Assembly: GCF_016756595.1 (NCBI RefSeq)
Contig: NZ_AP023257.1
Coordinates: 4,418,001 to 4,482,000 of the forward strand
Origin: Mesorhizobium sp. L-2-11
GTDB lineage: Bacteria; Pseudomonadota; Alphaproteobacteria; Rhizobiales; Rhizobiaceae
Length of the DNA: 64,000 nucleotides
Reading direction: 5' to 3'
In this document: positions 39,202 to 50,203 of the stretch, piece after piece
Layout of the letters: every line of letters begins with the position of its first letter
Numbering within the stretch: position 1 is the first letter of the stretch
Notes under the pieces: generated by a model
What the model was told of the DNA's origin: nothing
Database searches by the model: none
What the model saw: only the letters and a program-made list of their open reading frames with translations
Translations under genes and position numbers: made by a program

Positions 39202-40107
39202 TCACTTTTCGCTAGCGCGGTCCTTCGGTTCGGGATCATGCTCCAGCCCCACAACAAGGCCGTCGCGGGCGATCGTCAAGTCTCCGGGCCATGTTTTCCT
39301 GACGGCGGCGATCCAGTCGGCCTCGCCGATCTCGGGATCGTCGGCCGGAATGAGGTGGTTGAGCACCAGTCTTTTGGCTCCTGCGTCACTGGCGATGCGC
39401 CCCGCCTCCTCAGCAAAAGTATGGCTGGCAAGCAGGTGTTCCCTTAGCCTTTCGCCATTGCCGGTCTTAGCAACCAGTCGCTCGATGCCGTCTTCCAGCA
39501 TGCCTTCGTGGACGAGAATGTCGGCGCCTTTGGCGAAATCGGCCAATGGCGGAAAGAACGCCGTATCGGCGGAAAACACCACGCTCTGTCCGGCATGCTC
39601 GAAGCGCAGCGCAAAGCAGTCGGCCACCGGCGGGTGGTCGACGCGCAGCGCCAAAACCTTCAGGCCGCGCTCCTCCATCACAAGGCCTTCGCCGAACTCG
39701 ACGATCGAAACCAGATCTTGGATATCAGGTCGGCCTTCGTCGACGATGCGTATCTCGATGTCGAATTCCATCGCCTGGCAAAAGCGCTGCCAGTAATGGC
39801 CGGTGCCGGGCGGGCCGAAGACGGTGACCGGTGTCGCCAGACCCGCCGTCCAGGCGGTGTGGATCAGCGGACCGAGTTCCAGCACATGGTCGGAATGCAG
39901 ATGCGTGATGAAGACCAGGTCGAGCGACTTCAGGCTGATGCCGGTCTCGGCCAGCCCGCGCGTCACGCCAAGCCCGCAATCCACGACGATGGTGCGTCCG
40001 CCGAATTTCAGCAGCGACGAACTCGGCCACGGCCCGCCCGGCCGGAGCGCCGGCCCGCCCTTCGAGCCCAGCAGCACCAGCCGACCCCGCATTGGATCAG
40101 CGCTCAA
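39202..40107 (-). CDS. MBL-fold metallo-hydrolase within the homogentisate operon
   Basis: A 301-residue metallo-beta-lactamase-fold hydrolase with the zinc motif [17 protein letters not shown] near residues 62-78, a further Asp in [17 protein letters not shown], and [11 protein letters not shown] near 256. The arrangement is closest to RNase Z-like/arylsulfatase-like members. Its ATG overlaps the hmgA stop by 4 bases (40104-40107), so it is translated with hmgA. The slot is often filled by maleylacetoacetate isomerase; this protein has no resemblance to that enzyme. Substrate unknown. Confidence 0.88.
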   Translation of the reverse strand: MSADPMRGRLVLLGSKGGPALRPGGPWPSSSLLKFGGRTIVVDCGLGVTRGLAETGISLKSLDLVFITHLHSDHVLELGPLIHTAWTAGLATPVTVFGPPGTGHYWQRFCQAMEFDIEIRIVDEGRPDIQDLVSIVEFGEGLVMEERGLKVLALRVDHPPVADCFALRFEHAGQSVVFSADTAFFPPLADFAKGADILVHEGMLEDGIERLVAKTGNGERLREHLLASHTFAEEAGRIASDAGAKRLVLNHLIPADDPEIGEADWIAAVRKTWPGDLTIARDGLVVGLEHDPEPKDRASEK

Positions 40108-41417
40108 GACCAGTCGCCCTCCGGCGTGCCGTTGAAGCGCTTCTTCAGATCGGCCCAGCAGTCGATATAATTGTCCTGCCGGGTTTCAACCTCGGCGGCG
40201 TAGCGGGTCAGCATCTGCGGGAATCGCGTCTCGAACATGAAGGCCATGGTGTTGTCGAGCTTGACCGGTTTCAGCTCGGCGCGCGAGGCCTTTTCGAAGC
40301 CAGACGCGTCGGGCCCGTGGGCCAGCATCAGATTGTGCAGGCTGATGCCGCCCGGAACGAACCCCTCCTCCTTGGCGTCGTACTGGCCGTGGATCAGGCC
40401 CATGAACTCGCTCATGATGTTGCGGTGGTACCAAGGCGGGCGGAACGTGTTTTCGGCCACAAGCCAGCGCGGCGGGAAGATGACGAAGTCGATGTTGGCG
40501 GTGCCCTCCTCGCCGCTCGGCGCGGTCAGCACCGTGAAGATCGACGGATCGGGATGGTCGAACAGGATCGCGCCGACCGGCGAAAACGTTGCAAGATCAT
40601 ATTTATAGGGTGAGTAATTGCCGTGCCACGCGACCACATCCAGCGGCGAGTGATCCAGTTCGGTGACATGAAACTGGCCGCACCATTTCACGATCAGCCG
40701 GCACGGCGTCTCCTTGTCCTCGAACCAGGCGCAAGGCGTCTTGAAATCGCGCGGATTGGCCAGGCAATTGGCGCCGATCGGGCCACGATCCGGCAGCGTC
40801 AGCTTGGCGCCGTAGTTCTCGCAGACATAGCCGCGCACTGTTTCATCGACCAGTTCGACCTTGAACACGAGGCCGCGCGGCAGCACGGCGATCTCGCCGG
40901 GTCGCAATTCGATGACGCCCATCTCGGTGACGAAGCGTAGCGCCCCCACTTGCGGCACAATAAGCAACTCGCCGTCGGCGTTGAAGAAATGGTCGTCGGC
41001 CATCGAGCGGTTGGCGACATAGACATGCGCAGCCATGCCGGTCTGGCCGAGCACGTCGCCGGCGGTAGTGATCGAGCGCATGCCGGCAATGAAGTCGGTC
41101 GGTTCCTTCGGCATCGGCACCGGGTTCCAGCGGTACTGGCCAAGCGCCAGTTCGTGATCGCCGACATTCGGCGCGCTTTTCCACAGCGGATAATTCGCCG
41201 CCTTGAAGCGGCCGGTGTGCCTGACGCTCGGCCTGATGCGATAAAGCCAGGAACGCTCATTGGTGCCGCGTGGCGCGGTGAAGGGCGAGCCCGAAAGCTG
41301 CTCGGCATAGAGGCCGTAGGCCGGCCGCTGCGGCGAATTTCGCCCTTGCGGCAGCGAACCAGGCAAAGTCTCGGTTTCGAAGTCGTTGCCGAACCCCGGC
41401 ATGTAGGAAAAGGCCAT
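40104..41417 (-). CDS. hmgA: Homogentisate 1,2-dioxygenase
   Basis: Opens the ring of homogentisate to maleylacetoacetate with Fe(II) and O2. 437 residues, normal. It starts [20 protein letters not shown], typical of the family. Iron ligands are seen in [18 protein letters not shown] (His and Glu, near 330-347) and in [12 protein letters not shown] (His near 372). GGGAGGAT precedes the ATG at 41417. It heads an operon with the MBL hydrolase and fahA, and diverges from a MarR regulator gene. Confidence 0.97.
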   Translation of the reverse strand: MAFSYMPGFGNDFETETLPGSLPQGRNSPQRPAYGLYAEQLSGSPFTAPRGTNERSWLYRIRPSVRHTGRFKAANYPLWKSAPNVGDHELALGQYRWNPVPMPKEPTDFIAGMRSITTAGDVLGQTGMAAHVYVANRSMADDHFFNADGELLIVPQVGALRFVTEMGVIELRPGEIAVLPRGLVFKVELVDETVRGYVCENYGAKLTLPDRGPIGANCLANPRDFKTPCAWFEDKETPCRLIVKWCGQFHVTELDHSPLDVVAWHGNYSPYKYDLATFSPVGAILFDHPDPSIFTVLTAPSGEEGTANIDFVIFPPRWLVAENTFRPPWYHRNIMSEFMGLIHGQYDAKEEGFVPGGISLHNLMLAHGPDASGFEKASRAELKPVKLDNTMAFMFETRFPQMLTRYAAEVETRQDNYIDCWADLKKRFNGTPEGDWS

Positions 41418-41435
41418 GGCATCCTCCCTGGATTG

Positions 41436-41473
41436 ACCAAATTGGTTTCGTTTGTAACCATCGAAAATGTAAC
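41436..41473. promoter_or_regulatory. Candidate regulator site between hmgA and the MarR gene
   Basis: Within the 67-base divergent gap are an ACCAAATTGGT palindrome (41436-41446) and two direct copies of GTAAC (41454-41458, 41469-41473), also readable as TGGTT...AACCA. This is where a MarR operator should lie, but no single repeat is strong. Confidence 0.35.
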
Positions 41474-41484
41474 TATCAATCGCG

Positions 41485-41958
41485 ATGGAGCAGACCATGG
41501 AGGCTGACACCCTCGAACTTGAAAGCTTCCTGCCCTACCGGCTCTATCGCCTTGCCGATGCGGTCAGCCGCGAATTTTCCAGGGTTTACAAGGACCGCCA
41601 CGGCTTGACGCGGCCCGAATGGCGCACGCTGGCCGGTCTCGGCCAGCACGGCACGATGACGGCAACGGCGCTCGGCGAACAGTCGGCCATGCACAAGACG
41701 AAGGTTTCTCGCGCCGTCGCCGAGCTAGAACGGCGCCGCTGGCTGACGCGAAAACCGGATGAAAAAGACCGCCGTGTCGAGCATCTGACGCTGACCGGAG
41801 CGGGCCTTGCCGCCTATCGCGAAATGGTGCCGCTGGCGAAGGCGTTCGAGCGGGACTTGCTGTCAAAACTCAGCGCTGGCGAGCGCGTGGCGATCGCGGA
41901 AGGATTGTCTGCGCTGGAGACGGCTTTGTACGGGGATAAGTTAGTTGCTCAACATTAG
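41485..41958 (+). CDS. MarR-family regulator, probably of homogentisate genes
   Basis: A 157-residue winged-helix regulator: [16 protein letters not shown], the recognition helix [19 protein letters not shown] near residues 71-89, and the wing [19 protein letters not shown], all typical of MarR. It diverges from hmgA with only 67 bases between starts, the arrangement expected of an HmgR-like repressor relieved by homogentisate. The ligand is inferred from position only. Confidence 0.88.
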   Translation: MEQTMEADTLELESFLPYRLYRLADAVSREFSRVYKDRHGLTRPEWRTLAGLGQHGTMTATALGEQSAMHKTKVSRAVAELERRRWLTRKPDEKDRRVEHLTLTGAGLAAYREMVPLAKAFERDLLSKLSAGERVAIAEGLSALETALYGDKLVAQH

Positions 41959-41986
41959 CGCGCCGCGCCGTTGCAGAATTTTTGAT

Positions 41987-42006
41987 GCCGGCGGGGCAGC
42001 GCCGGC
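41987..42006. terminator. Weak hairpin between the convergent MarR and tdh genes
   Basis: GCCGGC (41987-41992) pairs with GCCGGC (42001-42006) over an 8-base loop, followed on the plus strand by GTTTCT. It sits between two converging genes and may serve as a shared terminator; the T run is short. Confidence 0.3.
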
Positions 42007-42018
42007 GTTTCTAACTAC

Positions 42019-43053
<1,035 letters not shown>

Positions 43054-43098
43054 CAGACGCTCCTCAAAAATCTTGCCTGTCTTGACGGATCGGCTGCA

Positions 43099-43539
43099 TC
43101 AAGCCGCCTCCAGGATTCTCTTCAGTCGCAGCAAATCTCGATCGGTCGAACGCCGGACGGCCAAAGCCACGAACGGGGCAACCAGACGGGAAAAGCCGGT
43201 TGGCGCGCCGCGGTTCCTGAGTGCCATATGGGTACGGCCTTCGCCAGCATCCCGCCACGCATAACTCGTTTCCATGGGAAACGGCCCTTCGGCGGTTCGC
43301 ATTACAAGCCGTTCGCCCTGCACGAACTCGACGATTTCGTAGGTGTAAACAAGCCGCCTTCCGAGGAACTGCGCCACGAATGCAATTCTCGATCCTGCCC
43401 GGGCCGGTCGGGGCGTTTTCCATTCCACCGATTTGATATTGACGTACCAGCGCGGAACGTTGTCCGGATCGGCGGAAAAATCGGCGACGACCGCGCGTGG
43501 CCTGGCGATCTCGATCTTGCTCGTCACGTCGATCGTCAT
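43099..43539 (-). CDS. SRPBCC-family protein between kbl and tdh
   Basis: A 146-residue START/SRPBCC-fold protein: MTIDVTSKIEIARPRAVVAD, then SADPDNVPRWYVNIKSVEW, and a C-terminal helix (PFVALAVRRSTDRDLLRLKRIL). Such folds bind hydrophobic ligands in a deep pocket; no catalytic residue can be assigned. It is 21 bases after kbl and 45 bases before tdh on the same strand, so it is probably co-transcribed with both. A link to threonine metabolism is not established; it could be a passenger gene. Confidence 0.8.
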   Translation of the reverse strand: MTIDVTSKIEIARPRAVVADFSADPDNVPRWYVNIKSVEWKTPRPARAGSRIAFVAQFLGRRLVYTYEIVEFVQGERLVMRTAEGPFPMETSYAWRDAGEGRTHMALRNRGAPTGFSRLVAPFVALAVRRSTDRDLLRLKRILEAA

Positions 43540-43560
43540 GGCCGGCTTCCTGCGATAGGG

Positions 43561-44748
43561 TCAAGCGATTACACCCAGCTCTTTTCCGACGTCGCCAAAT
43601 GCTGCCACGGCGCGGTCGATGTCGGCGCTGGAATGGGCGGCCGACATTTGCGTGCGGATGCGCGCCTGGCCCTTCGGCACCACCGGAAACGAGAAGCCGA
43701 TGACATAGATGCCGCGCTGCAGCATGCGCGCCGCCATCTCCTGCGCCAGCGTCGCATCGCCGAGCATGACCGGAACGATCGGATGATCGGCGCCGGCCAG
43801 CGTAAAGCCAAGCTTACCCATTTCAGACCGGAACCGCGCCGCATTGGCATAGAGGCGCTGACGCAGCGCATCGCCATTTTTGACCAGTTCGAAAACCCGG
43901 ATCGAGGCGCCGGCGATCGCCGGCATCAGCGTGTTGGAGAAGAGATAGGGCCGCGAGCGCTGGCGCAGCCATTCCACGACCGGCTTGCTCGCGCTCGTAT
44001 AACCGCCCGACGCGCCGCCCAATGCCTTGCCGAGCGTGCCGGTGATGATGTCCACCCTGCCCTCGACGCCGCAATGCTCGGCCGAGCCGCGCCCGTTCCT
44101 GCCGACGAAGCCGACTGCATGGCTGTCGTCGACCATCACCATTGCATCGTACTTGTCGGCGAGATCGCAGACGCCCTTCAGATTGGCGATGATGCCGTCC
44201 ATGGAAAATACACCATCGGTGGCGATCAGCCGAAAACGGCAATCCATCGCCTGCTTCAGCCGCGCTTCCAGATCGGCCACGTCGTTGTTGGCGTAACGGA
44301 AACGCTTCGCCTTCGACAGCCGCACGCCGTCGATGATCGAGGCATGGTTCAGCGCGTCGGAAATGACCGCATCCTCCTCGCCGAGCAGCGTCTCGAACAG
44401 GCCGCCATTGGCGTCGAAGCAGGAGCCGTAGAGGATCGTGTCCTCCATGCCGAGAAAGCCAGAAATCGTCGCCTCGAGCTGCTTGTGCTCCTCCTGCGTG
44501 CCGCAGATGAAACGCACCGACGCCATGCCATAACCATAGCGGTCGAGTGCCTGCTTGGCCGCTTCGCGCAACTCGGCGCTATCGGCGAGGCCAAGATAAT
44601 TGTTGGCGCAGAAATTCAGCACACTCTGGCCGCCCACCTCGATCTTAGCCGATTGCGTCGAGGTGATCACCCGCTCGGATTTGTAGAGGCCGGCCGATTT
44701 CAGCCCTTGGAGCTCGCTGTCGATATGGGAGAGGAATGCCGCGCTCAT
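43561..44748 (-). CDS. kbl: Glycine C-acetyltransferase (2-amino-3-ketobutyrate CoA ligase)
   Basis: Splits 2-amino-3-ketobutyrate with CoA into glycine and acetyl-CoA. A 395-residue PLP enzyme of the alpha-oxoamine synthase family. Features: [12 protein letters not shown] near residues 46-57, [18 protein letters not shown] near 208, and the PLP lysine in [17 protein letters not shown] near 235-251. It is the first gene of the minus-strand kbl-SRPBCC-tdh set that together converts threonine to glycine plus acetyl-CoA. Confidence 0.97.
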   Translation of the reverse strand: MSAAFLSHIDSELQGLKSAGLYKSERVITSTQSAKIEVGGQSVLNFCANNYLGLADSAELREAAKQALDRYGYGMASVRFICGTQEEHKQLEATISGFLGMEDTILYGSCFDANGGLFETLLGEEDAVISDALNHASIIDGVRLSKAKRFRYANNDVADLEARLKQAMDCRFRLIATDGVFSMDGIIANLKGVCDLADKYDAMVMVDDSHAVGFVGRNGRGSAEHCGVEGRVDIITGTLGKALGGASGGYTSASKPVVEWLRQRSRPYLFSNTLMPAIAGASIRVFELVKNGDALRQRLYANAARFRSEMGKLGFTLAGADHPIVPVMLGDATLAQEMAARMLQRGIYVIGFSFPVVPKGQARIRTQMSAAHSSADIDRAVAAFGDVGKELGVIA

Positions 44749-44842
44749 GATCTGGCCCTGTTGAGAACGAATGGACTGTCGCCCCGCGCGGGCGAAAAAT
44801 CCACCGTAAAAGCGACGGCTTCGGTGACCCGACGGTCAGTGG

Positions 44843-44881
44843 CCAGAATGCCGCCCCAGAATGCTGGCCCAGAATGCCGCC
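44843..44881. repeat. 13-bp tandem repeat, three units
   Basis: CCAGAATGCCGCC (44843-44855), CCAGAATGCTGGC (44856-44868), CCAGAATGCCGCC (44869-44881), in the 294-base divergent gap between kbl and the GGDEF-EAL gene. Function unknown; the rest of the gap shows nothing I can name. Confidence 0.85.
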
Positions 44882-45042
44882 AAATGGCAGATGTTCAAAT
44901 GCAGCTACGGCGCGAAAGAAGGCGATAACCATTTTGCGAGCTTTCCAACGCTGCTGCTCTGTCGGCTTCCGGAGCTGTTAACCTTTCAAGCCAATGGTTC
45001 CCATACCCAACGATCTGTCGGCGAGAGGGACCGCCCCAGAAA

Positions 45043-47115
45043 ATGTCGCAGCAACCGATGCAAACCATTTCGGGCAGGCTCGTACTGCTGATCAAGGCAG
45101 GCTACTGGCTGGCGCTGCTGATCATTGCAGCCATGGTGATGGCCTCCTTCATCCTTCTCCAGCAGATGATGGCTGGCCAGCGGAACGACGAGACGCTGCT
45201 CGATATTGTCGGCATGCAAAAGGTGCTGTCGCAACGCATTGTCTTCCTTGCCAACGCGGCAGGCGCAGCTTCGCCCAACCAACAACCGGCTCTGGTCACC
45301 GCATTCAAGCAAGCCACGGCCGAGTTCGAGAGGAACTACGACCTCCTGCTCGAGCGGGTGGTCGCCGACCCGGCGTCACCGGCAAGGCTCGATCCAAAGT
45401 CAGTCGAGAGCGTCCTTTTCGCCAAGCCGTTTCATCTCGACTACTTCTCGGTCGGGCTTATCGCCAACGGCGAGCGACTGGTTTCGGCGTTTGAATCGCA
45501 ACTCGGCATGGCCGACAATGGCGGCTACAAGGGTGGCGGCGAACGCGTCAATCTCGACGCTTCCGTCGCCAATGCAACCCTGTCGGGCTACGCGGCACTC
45601 GGCCAGCGCATCAGCGCCCAAGCCGATGCGCAATCGGGAAGACTTCTCGATCTTCATCGAACGCTGTTCTACTCGACCATCGGCGTCATCGTGCTGGTGG
45701 CACTTTTCATCTTCAGGCCGATGTCGAACGCCATCCTGCGCAAGACGCGTGAACTGATCGATACCCGCAACTCCATGGCCTTCATCGCCGTGCATGACGG
45801 TCTTACCGGCCTGCACAACCGCACCTTCCTGACAGACCATTTCGATACGCTGATCAAGGGCGCGCAGCGCCGGCGAGAGCGGCTTGCGGCGGTCCACCTC
45901 GACCTCGACCGGTTCAAGCAGATCAACGACACGCTTGGCCATGCCGCCGGCGATTATGTGCTGGTGGTAACGGCGCAGCGCATGCGTGATTCTTGCCGGG
46001 CGTCGGATCTCTGCGTGCGTCTCGGCAGCGACGAGTTCGTTATGATCCTTAACGGTGCCGGCGGCACCGAGGACATCAACACGGTCGCCGGGCGCGTCCT
46101 GACGCAGATCAATGAACCGATCGTCTATCGGGGCACTACCATCCTTCCGGGCGCCAGCGCCGGCGTCGCCGTCTATCCGATTGATGCCGACAATGCGCAA
46201 GATCTGCTCGTTCATGCCGACCTCGCGCTCCACGCTGCCAAGAAGCAGGGTGGCGGCAGTCTCTCATTCTTCTCCGAGGCGTTGCGGCATGAACTCGACT
46301 ACCGCAAGCGGCTCGAGCATGACATCAGGATCGCTATCGCGCAGAAGGCGTTCCAGGTCTATTTCCAGCCACAGGTTTCGTTGTCGAACGGCACGATCGG
46401 TGGCATCGAGGCGCTGGTTCGCTGGAGACATGCCGAGCGCGGCATGATTGCACCCGGCGAGTTCATTCCCATCGCCGAGAAATGCGGACTGATGCCGGCG
46501 ATCGGCCGCATCGTCATCGCCAAGGCAATCGGCGAGGCGGCGGAGTGGAACCGTGCCGGCATTGCCTTCGGACGGCTCGCCGTCAACGTCTCCGGCTCCG
46601 AATTGCGTGAGGTCGATTTCGACGCCTTCCTTTTCGGCGCGCTGGAAAAGGCTGGGCTGCCGCCACAAAAACTGTCGCTCGAGATCGTCGAATCCGTCAT
46701 CCTCGACGACGAGAAGACCGGCATCGCGGCAAAGCTGCGGCACATCCGCGCCGCCGGTGTGCATCTTGAACTCGATGATTTCGGCACCGGCTACGCGTCG
46801 CTCAGCCACGTCAACCCGAACGAGATCGATAGGCTGAAGATCGATCGCCGCTTCGTTCAGAACATCAATGCGAACGGCGACAACACCAAGATCGTGCGTG
46901 CCATCACCGAACTCGCCCGCGGCCTTGGCATCTCGATCGTCGCCGAGGGTGCCGAAACCGAGGCTGAGCTCGATAAGCTGATGGCGATCGGCTGCGACCA
47001 GGTGCAGGGCTACTCCATCGCCTTCCCGATGCCACAGGACCAGACACGCGAATGGCTGGTCGCGCGGACGCCGAAGAGAGCCAGGCTAACGGTGTTGCAG
47101 GGAAGGCTGGCGTAA
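45043..47115 (+). CDS. Membrane GGDEF-EAL protein with PilJ-like sensor region, likely phosphodiesterase
   Basis: A 690-residue protein. N-terminal helix near residues 17-40; an extracytoplasmic helical region beginning DIVGMQKVLSQRIVFLANAA, which resembles the PilJ/nitrate-sensor type four-helix bundle; a second helix near 208-226; then GGDEF and EAL domains. The cyclase signature reads RLGSDEF, with Ser for the second Gly, so cyclase activity is doubtful. The EAL part keeps GIEALVRWRH, VNVSGSEL, EIVES, DDFGTGYASLSH, LKIDRRFV and AEGAET, so cyclic-di-GMP hydrolysis is likely. It probably responds to a periplasmic ligand. Start at 45043; the ATG at 45058 is an alternative, and neither has a strong ribosome binding site. 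Confidence 0.9.
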   Translation: MSQQPMQTISGRLVLLIKAGYWLALLIIAAMVMASFILLQQMMAGQRNDETLLDIVGMQKVLSQRIVFLANAAGAASPNQQPALVTAFKQATAEFERNYDLLLERVVADPASPARLDPKSVESVLFAKPFHLDYFSVGLIANGERLVSAFESQLGMADNGGYKGGGERVNLDASVANATLSGYAALGQRISAQADAQSGRLLDLHRTLFYSTIGVIVLVALFIFRPMSNAILRKTRELIDTRNSMAFIAVHDGLTGLHNRTFLTDHFDTLIKGAQRRRERLAAVHLDLDRFKQINDTLGHAAGDYVLVVTAQRMRDSCRASDLCVRLGSDEFVMILNGAGGTEDINTVAGRVLTQINEPIVYRGTTILPGASAGVAVYPIDADNAQDLLVHADLALHAAKKQGGGSLSFFSEALRHELDYRKRLEHDIRIAIAQKAFQVYFQPQVSLSNGTIGGIEALVRWRHAERGMIAPGEFIPIAEKCGLMPAIGRIVIAKAIGEAAEWNRAGIAFGRLAVNVSGSELREVDFDAFLFGALEKAGLPPQKLSLEIVESVILDDEKTGIAAKLRHIRAAGVHLELDDFGTGYASLSHVNPNEIDRLKIDRRFVQNINANGDNTKIVRAITELARGLGISIVAEGAETEAELDKLMAIGCDQVQGYSIAFPMPQDQTREWLVARTPKRARLTVLQGRLA

Positions 47116-47169
47116 GGCGCCAATCTTGACACGCCTCTTCGGAAGATGGCGCCTAACGGGTGGGTCCGG

Positions 47170-47622
47170 CTAAGGTGCCGCCGACTGCTGCAATGGCGGC
47201 AAGTTCTTCAGCGGGTTGAGCATCCGCACCCCGAGCGGTGCAAAATGACGCTCGTTGTCCGTCAGTATCGTCAAGCCGTGGACCTCGGCCGTCGCGGCGA
47301 TAGCGATGTCTTCGAAGCCTGGCCGATGCGCCCTCGCCCGATCGAGAATAGACCCAGCGGCATGTGCTGTGCGCAAATCGAAGGGAAGTACCCTTTGTCC
47401 ATAAAGGTGCTCGACCGCTTGCCACCAGTTGCGTAGCAAAGCCGCCTTTGTCGTCGCACCCTCGCGCTCGGCCTTGGCTATCCCTGCAGCGATTTCGGAT
47501 ACAGTGACAACGGACAGGAACAGGTGTTCGCTGGCTTTGTCGAGCCATGTTGCCAGCGCTGCCCGATCCGCCTTCTTGGCCGGCGCGACTGCCGAGATGA
47601 TGTTGGTGTCAAGCAGAAACAT
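47170..47622 (-). CDS. PIN-domain (VapC-type) toxin RNase
   Basis: A 150-residue PIN-domain protein with the acidic cluster intact: Asp in MFLLDTNIIS, Glu in VVTVSEIAAGIAK, Asp in GFEDIAIAATA and Asp in ILTDNERHF. VapC proteins are magnesium-dependent RNases that cut tRNA or rRNA. The start at 47622 is preferred to the in-frame GTG at 47631. It is 18 bases after the antitoxin gene. Unlike the other VapC of the window, it is undamaged. Confidence 0.88.
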   Translation of the reverse strand: MFLLDTNIISAVAPAKKADRAALATWLDKASEHLFLSVVTVSEIAAGIAKAEREGATTKAALLRNWWQAVEHLYGQRVLPFDLRTAHAAGSILDRARAHRPGFEDIAIAATAEVHGLTILTDNERHFAPLGVRMLNPLKNLPPLQQSAAP

Positions 47623-47640
47623 CAGGACCACTCGACGGCG

Positions 47641-47883
47641 TTACAACGCAACCTTGCGAACCTGTTTACGGGAACGGCGGGGAATATCGCCTTCTTCACC
47701 GGGAAAAGCCGCCAGCAATTGGCCAAAGCTAGGCACCCGCGACAGCCGTTCGTAGTCTTCGAAAGACAGGATCACAGCCTGCTTGCGCCCGTGACGCGTG
47801 ATGACGGCAGGTTCTCCTGCCACGGCCTGATCAACCACCGCCGAAAGCGTAGCCTTGGCATCCTTCAACTGAATTTCTCGCAT
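47641..47883 (-). CDS. Phd/YefM-family antitoxin
   Basis: An 80-residue antitoxin directly upstream of the PIN toxin: MREIQLKDAKATLSAVVDQA, then GEPAVITRHGRKQAVILSFEDYERL, the classic Phd/YefM fold that binds its own promoter, followed by a basic toxin-facing tail. The pair should be autoregulated. It is not closely similar to the antitoxin at 36530. Confidence 0.88.
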   Translation of the reverse strand: MREIQLKDAKATLSAVVDQAVAGEPAVITRHGRKQAVILSFEDYERLSRVPSFGQLLAAFPGEEGDIPRRSRKQVRKVAL

Positions 47884-48024
47884 GCTGCTGCCCTATATAT
47901 GACCAAAGTAGTCATTATAACATCTTGGGCCCCCTGAAACAATGCGTTCGGCAGATGGGATCAATCGACATTTACCCGCAGCCCGGCCAGCGCCTTCGGC
48001 TGGCGCCAGCAATCAAGGCGATCG

Positions 48025-50070
48025 TCAGATCCGCAGACCGAACCTGATGCCGTCATAGATGGCGGCGTGAATGTTGCGCGAGGCGACCGCATCGCCGATG
48101 CGGAAAAGCACGAAGCGCGCTTCCGGATTGCGCGCCGGGAAAATGTCGCCACCATTGACCAGCCGCTCGTAATCGACCGCGCCGCCATTCTTCGACAGCG
48201 GTTTCAGTGCGAGATAGAGATCGTCGAGCGGCAGCGTGCCGTGCTCGACCACCACCTGATCGACCCGCCGCTCGCCGCGCCAGCCGTCAGCGAAGTCTGA
48301 GCCGAGCTCCGCAACCAGTTGATTGCCTTCGCGCCGCACCGAACGCAGCCGCGTGTTGATGGTGATGGTGACGCCTTTTTCGTGGAAGGCGCGCATATAG
48401 GGCACGTGGTTCATGCCGCCCATTTCCGGGGCGAAGAAGCGTTCGGGCGAAACCAGCTCCAGCTTTGCACCGCTATTTGCGATCAACTCGGCGGCACCCA
48501 TGCCCTGATGGCCGCCATTGTCGTCGTAGAGGAGCACGTTTTCAGCGGGCTTGACGCTGCCGGCCATGATATCCCAGCTCGACGTGACGAGATTGTCGCC
48601 CGCCGCCAGCGGCGGGTTCTGCGGCAGGCCGCCGGTGGCGACCACCACCACGTCCGGCGACAGCGCCAGAACATCGTCCTTCTCCGCCCAGGTGTCATAG
48701 CGGATTTCGACGCCGAGCCGGTCGAGCTCGGCCAGTCGCCAATCGATGATGCCGATCAGTTCCTTGCGGCGTGGGTTCTGTGTCGCAAGCCGCACTTGGC
48801 CGCCGGCCTGGCTCGACGCTTCCAGCACCGTCACCTGGTGGCCGCGCTCGGCCGCGACACGCGCCGCCTCCAGACCGCCGGCGCCGGCGCCGACGACGAC
48901 CACATTTCGCTTCGGTCCCTCGGTCCTCGGGATGATGTGCGGAATATCAGCCTCGCGGCCGGTCGCCGCGTTATGGATGCACAGCGCCTCGCCGCCCTCA
49001 TAGATGCGGTCAAGGCAATAGGTGGCGCCGACGCAAGGGCGGATTTCGTGCTCGCGGCCCTCCATCACCTTCCTGACGATGTGCGGATCGGCGATGTGGG
49101 CGCGGGTCATGCCGACCATGTCGAGCTTGCCGGCGGCGATGGCGTGACGCGCAGTGGCGACATCGGAAATCCGCGCCGCATGGAAGGTCGGGAATTTCGT
49201 CGCCGCCCTCACCTCGCCGGCGAAATCGAGATGCGGCGACGAGCGCATGCCGGTTACCGGGATGACCTTGGTCAGCGCGGCATCGGTTTCGATCGATCCG
49301 CGAATGATGTTGAGGAAATCGACCTTGCCGGAGCCGGCCAGCCGCCTGGCGATCTCGACGCCTTCCTGTTTCGAAAGGCCCTTTTCAAAATCCTCGTCGG
49401 CAACCATGCGGATGCCGACGACGAACTTTTCGCCGACCGCCGCCCGCACGGCGTCGAGCACCATGCCGGTGAAGCGCAAGCGGTTGTCGAGCGAGCCGCC
49501 GAAATCGTCGTCGCGCTGGTTGGTGGCCGGCGACCAGAAGCCGTCCATCAGATGGCCGTAAGCCTCGAACTCGATGCCGTCGAGGCCGGCGGCCTGGCAG
49601 CGCTGGGCGGCGGCGGCGTAGTCGGCGACGATGCGCTCGATGTCCCAGTCCTCGATGGTCTTGGGAAAAGCGCGATGCGCCGGCTCGCGCACTGGCGAGG
49701 CGGACAGCACCGGCAGCCAGTCGGCCTTGTTCCAGCCGGTGCGGCGGCCGAGATGGGTGATCTGGATCATCACCTTGCAGTCATGCTCGTGGCAGGTATC
49801 GGCGAGTTCAGTGAGCCATGGCACGATGCGGTCGTCATAGACATGCAGATTGCCGAAGGCGGCCGGGCTGTCGCGCGAGACGATCGCCGAACCGGCGGTC
49901 ATGGTCAGCGCCATGCCGCCCTTGGCTTTTTCGGCGTGGTAGAGCCGGTAACGCTCTTTCGGCATGCCTTCCTCCGAATAGGCCGGCTCATGGCTGGTCG
50001 ACATGACCCGGTTCTTCAGCGTCAAATGTTTGAGCTGATAGGGCTGGAGAAGCGGATCGCTGCTGGTCAT
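48025..50070 (-). CDS. Old-Yellow-type FMN/FAD flavoprotein, N-methylproline/dimethylglycine demethylase-like
   Basis: A 681-residue three-domain protein like trimethylamine dehydrogenase and 2,4-dienoyl-CoA reductase: an FMN barrel (1-350, starting [26 protein letters not shown]), an iron-sulfur segment near 345-370, and a FAD/NAD-type domain ([21 protein letters not shown] near 390). It most resembles StcD/DgcA-type enzymes that demethylate N-methylproline or dimethylglycine in betaine breakdown; that is from memory. The Fe-S segment reads [19 protein letters not shown], with Ala where trimethylamine dehydrogenase has its second Cys. It diverges from queF; the MttB-family gene set lies beyond. 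Confidence 0.85.
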   Translation of the reverse strand: MTSSDPLLQPYQLKHLTLKNRVMSTSHEPAYSEEGMPKERYRLYHAEKAKGGMALTMTAGSAIVSRDSPAAFGNLHVYDDRIVPWLTELADTCHEHDCKVMIQITHLGRRTGWNKADWLPVLSASPVREPAHRAFPKTIEDWDIERIVADYAAAAQRCQAAGLDGIEFEAYGHLMDGFWSPATNQRDDDFGGSLDNRLRFTGMVLDAVRAAVGEKFVVGIRMVADEDFEKGLSKQEGVEIARRLAGSGKVDFLNIIRGSIETDAALTKVIPVTGMRSSPHLDFAGEVRAATKFPTFHAARISDVATARHAIAAGKLDMVGMTRAHIADPHIVRKVMEGREHEIRPCVGATYCLDRIYEGGEALCIHNAATGREADIPHIIPRTEGPKRNVVVVGAGAGGLEAARVAAERGHQVTVLEASSQAGGQVRLATQNPRRKELIGIIDWRLAELDRLGVEIRYDTWAEKDDVLALSPDVVVVATGGLPQNPPLAAGDNLVTSSWDIMAGSVKPAENVLLYDDNGGHQGMGAAELIANSGAKLELVSPERFFAPEMGGMNHVPYMRAFHEKGVTITINTRLRSVRREGNQLVAELGSDFADGWRGERRVDQVVVEHGTLPLDDLYLALKPLSKNGGAVDYERLVNGGDIFPARNPEARFVLFRIGDAVASRNIHAAIYDGIRFGLRI

Positions 50071-50203
50071 CGTCTTCCTGTCTCAAATTGTGCTAATGAG
50101 CGGCAAATTTTTGTTTTTGCGTATGTCGCACCCAAATTCGCGCACCCTCGGGTCAGGCCCCGTGGGCTGGCTTTTTGGGCGACATGCAGTAAGGAACCCG
50201 CCG

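Noticed and set aside
50071..50203. Possible preQ1 riboswitch before queF
   Set aside because: Only a short GCCC/GGGC hairpin is visible; I could not fit the preQ1-I, II or III consensus.
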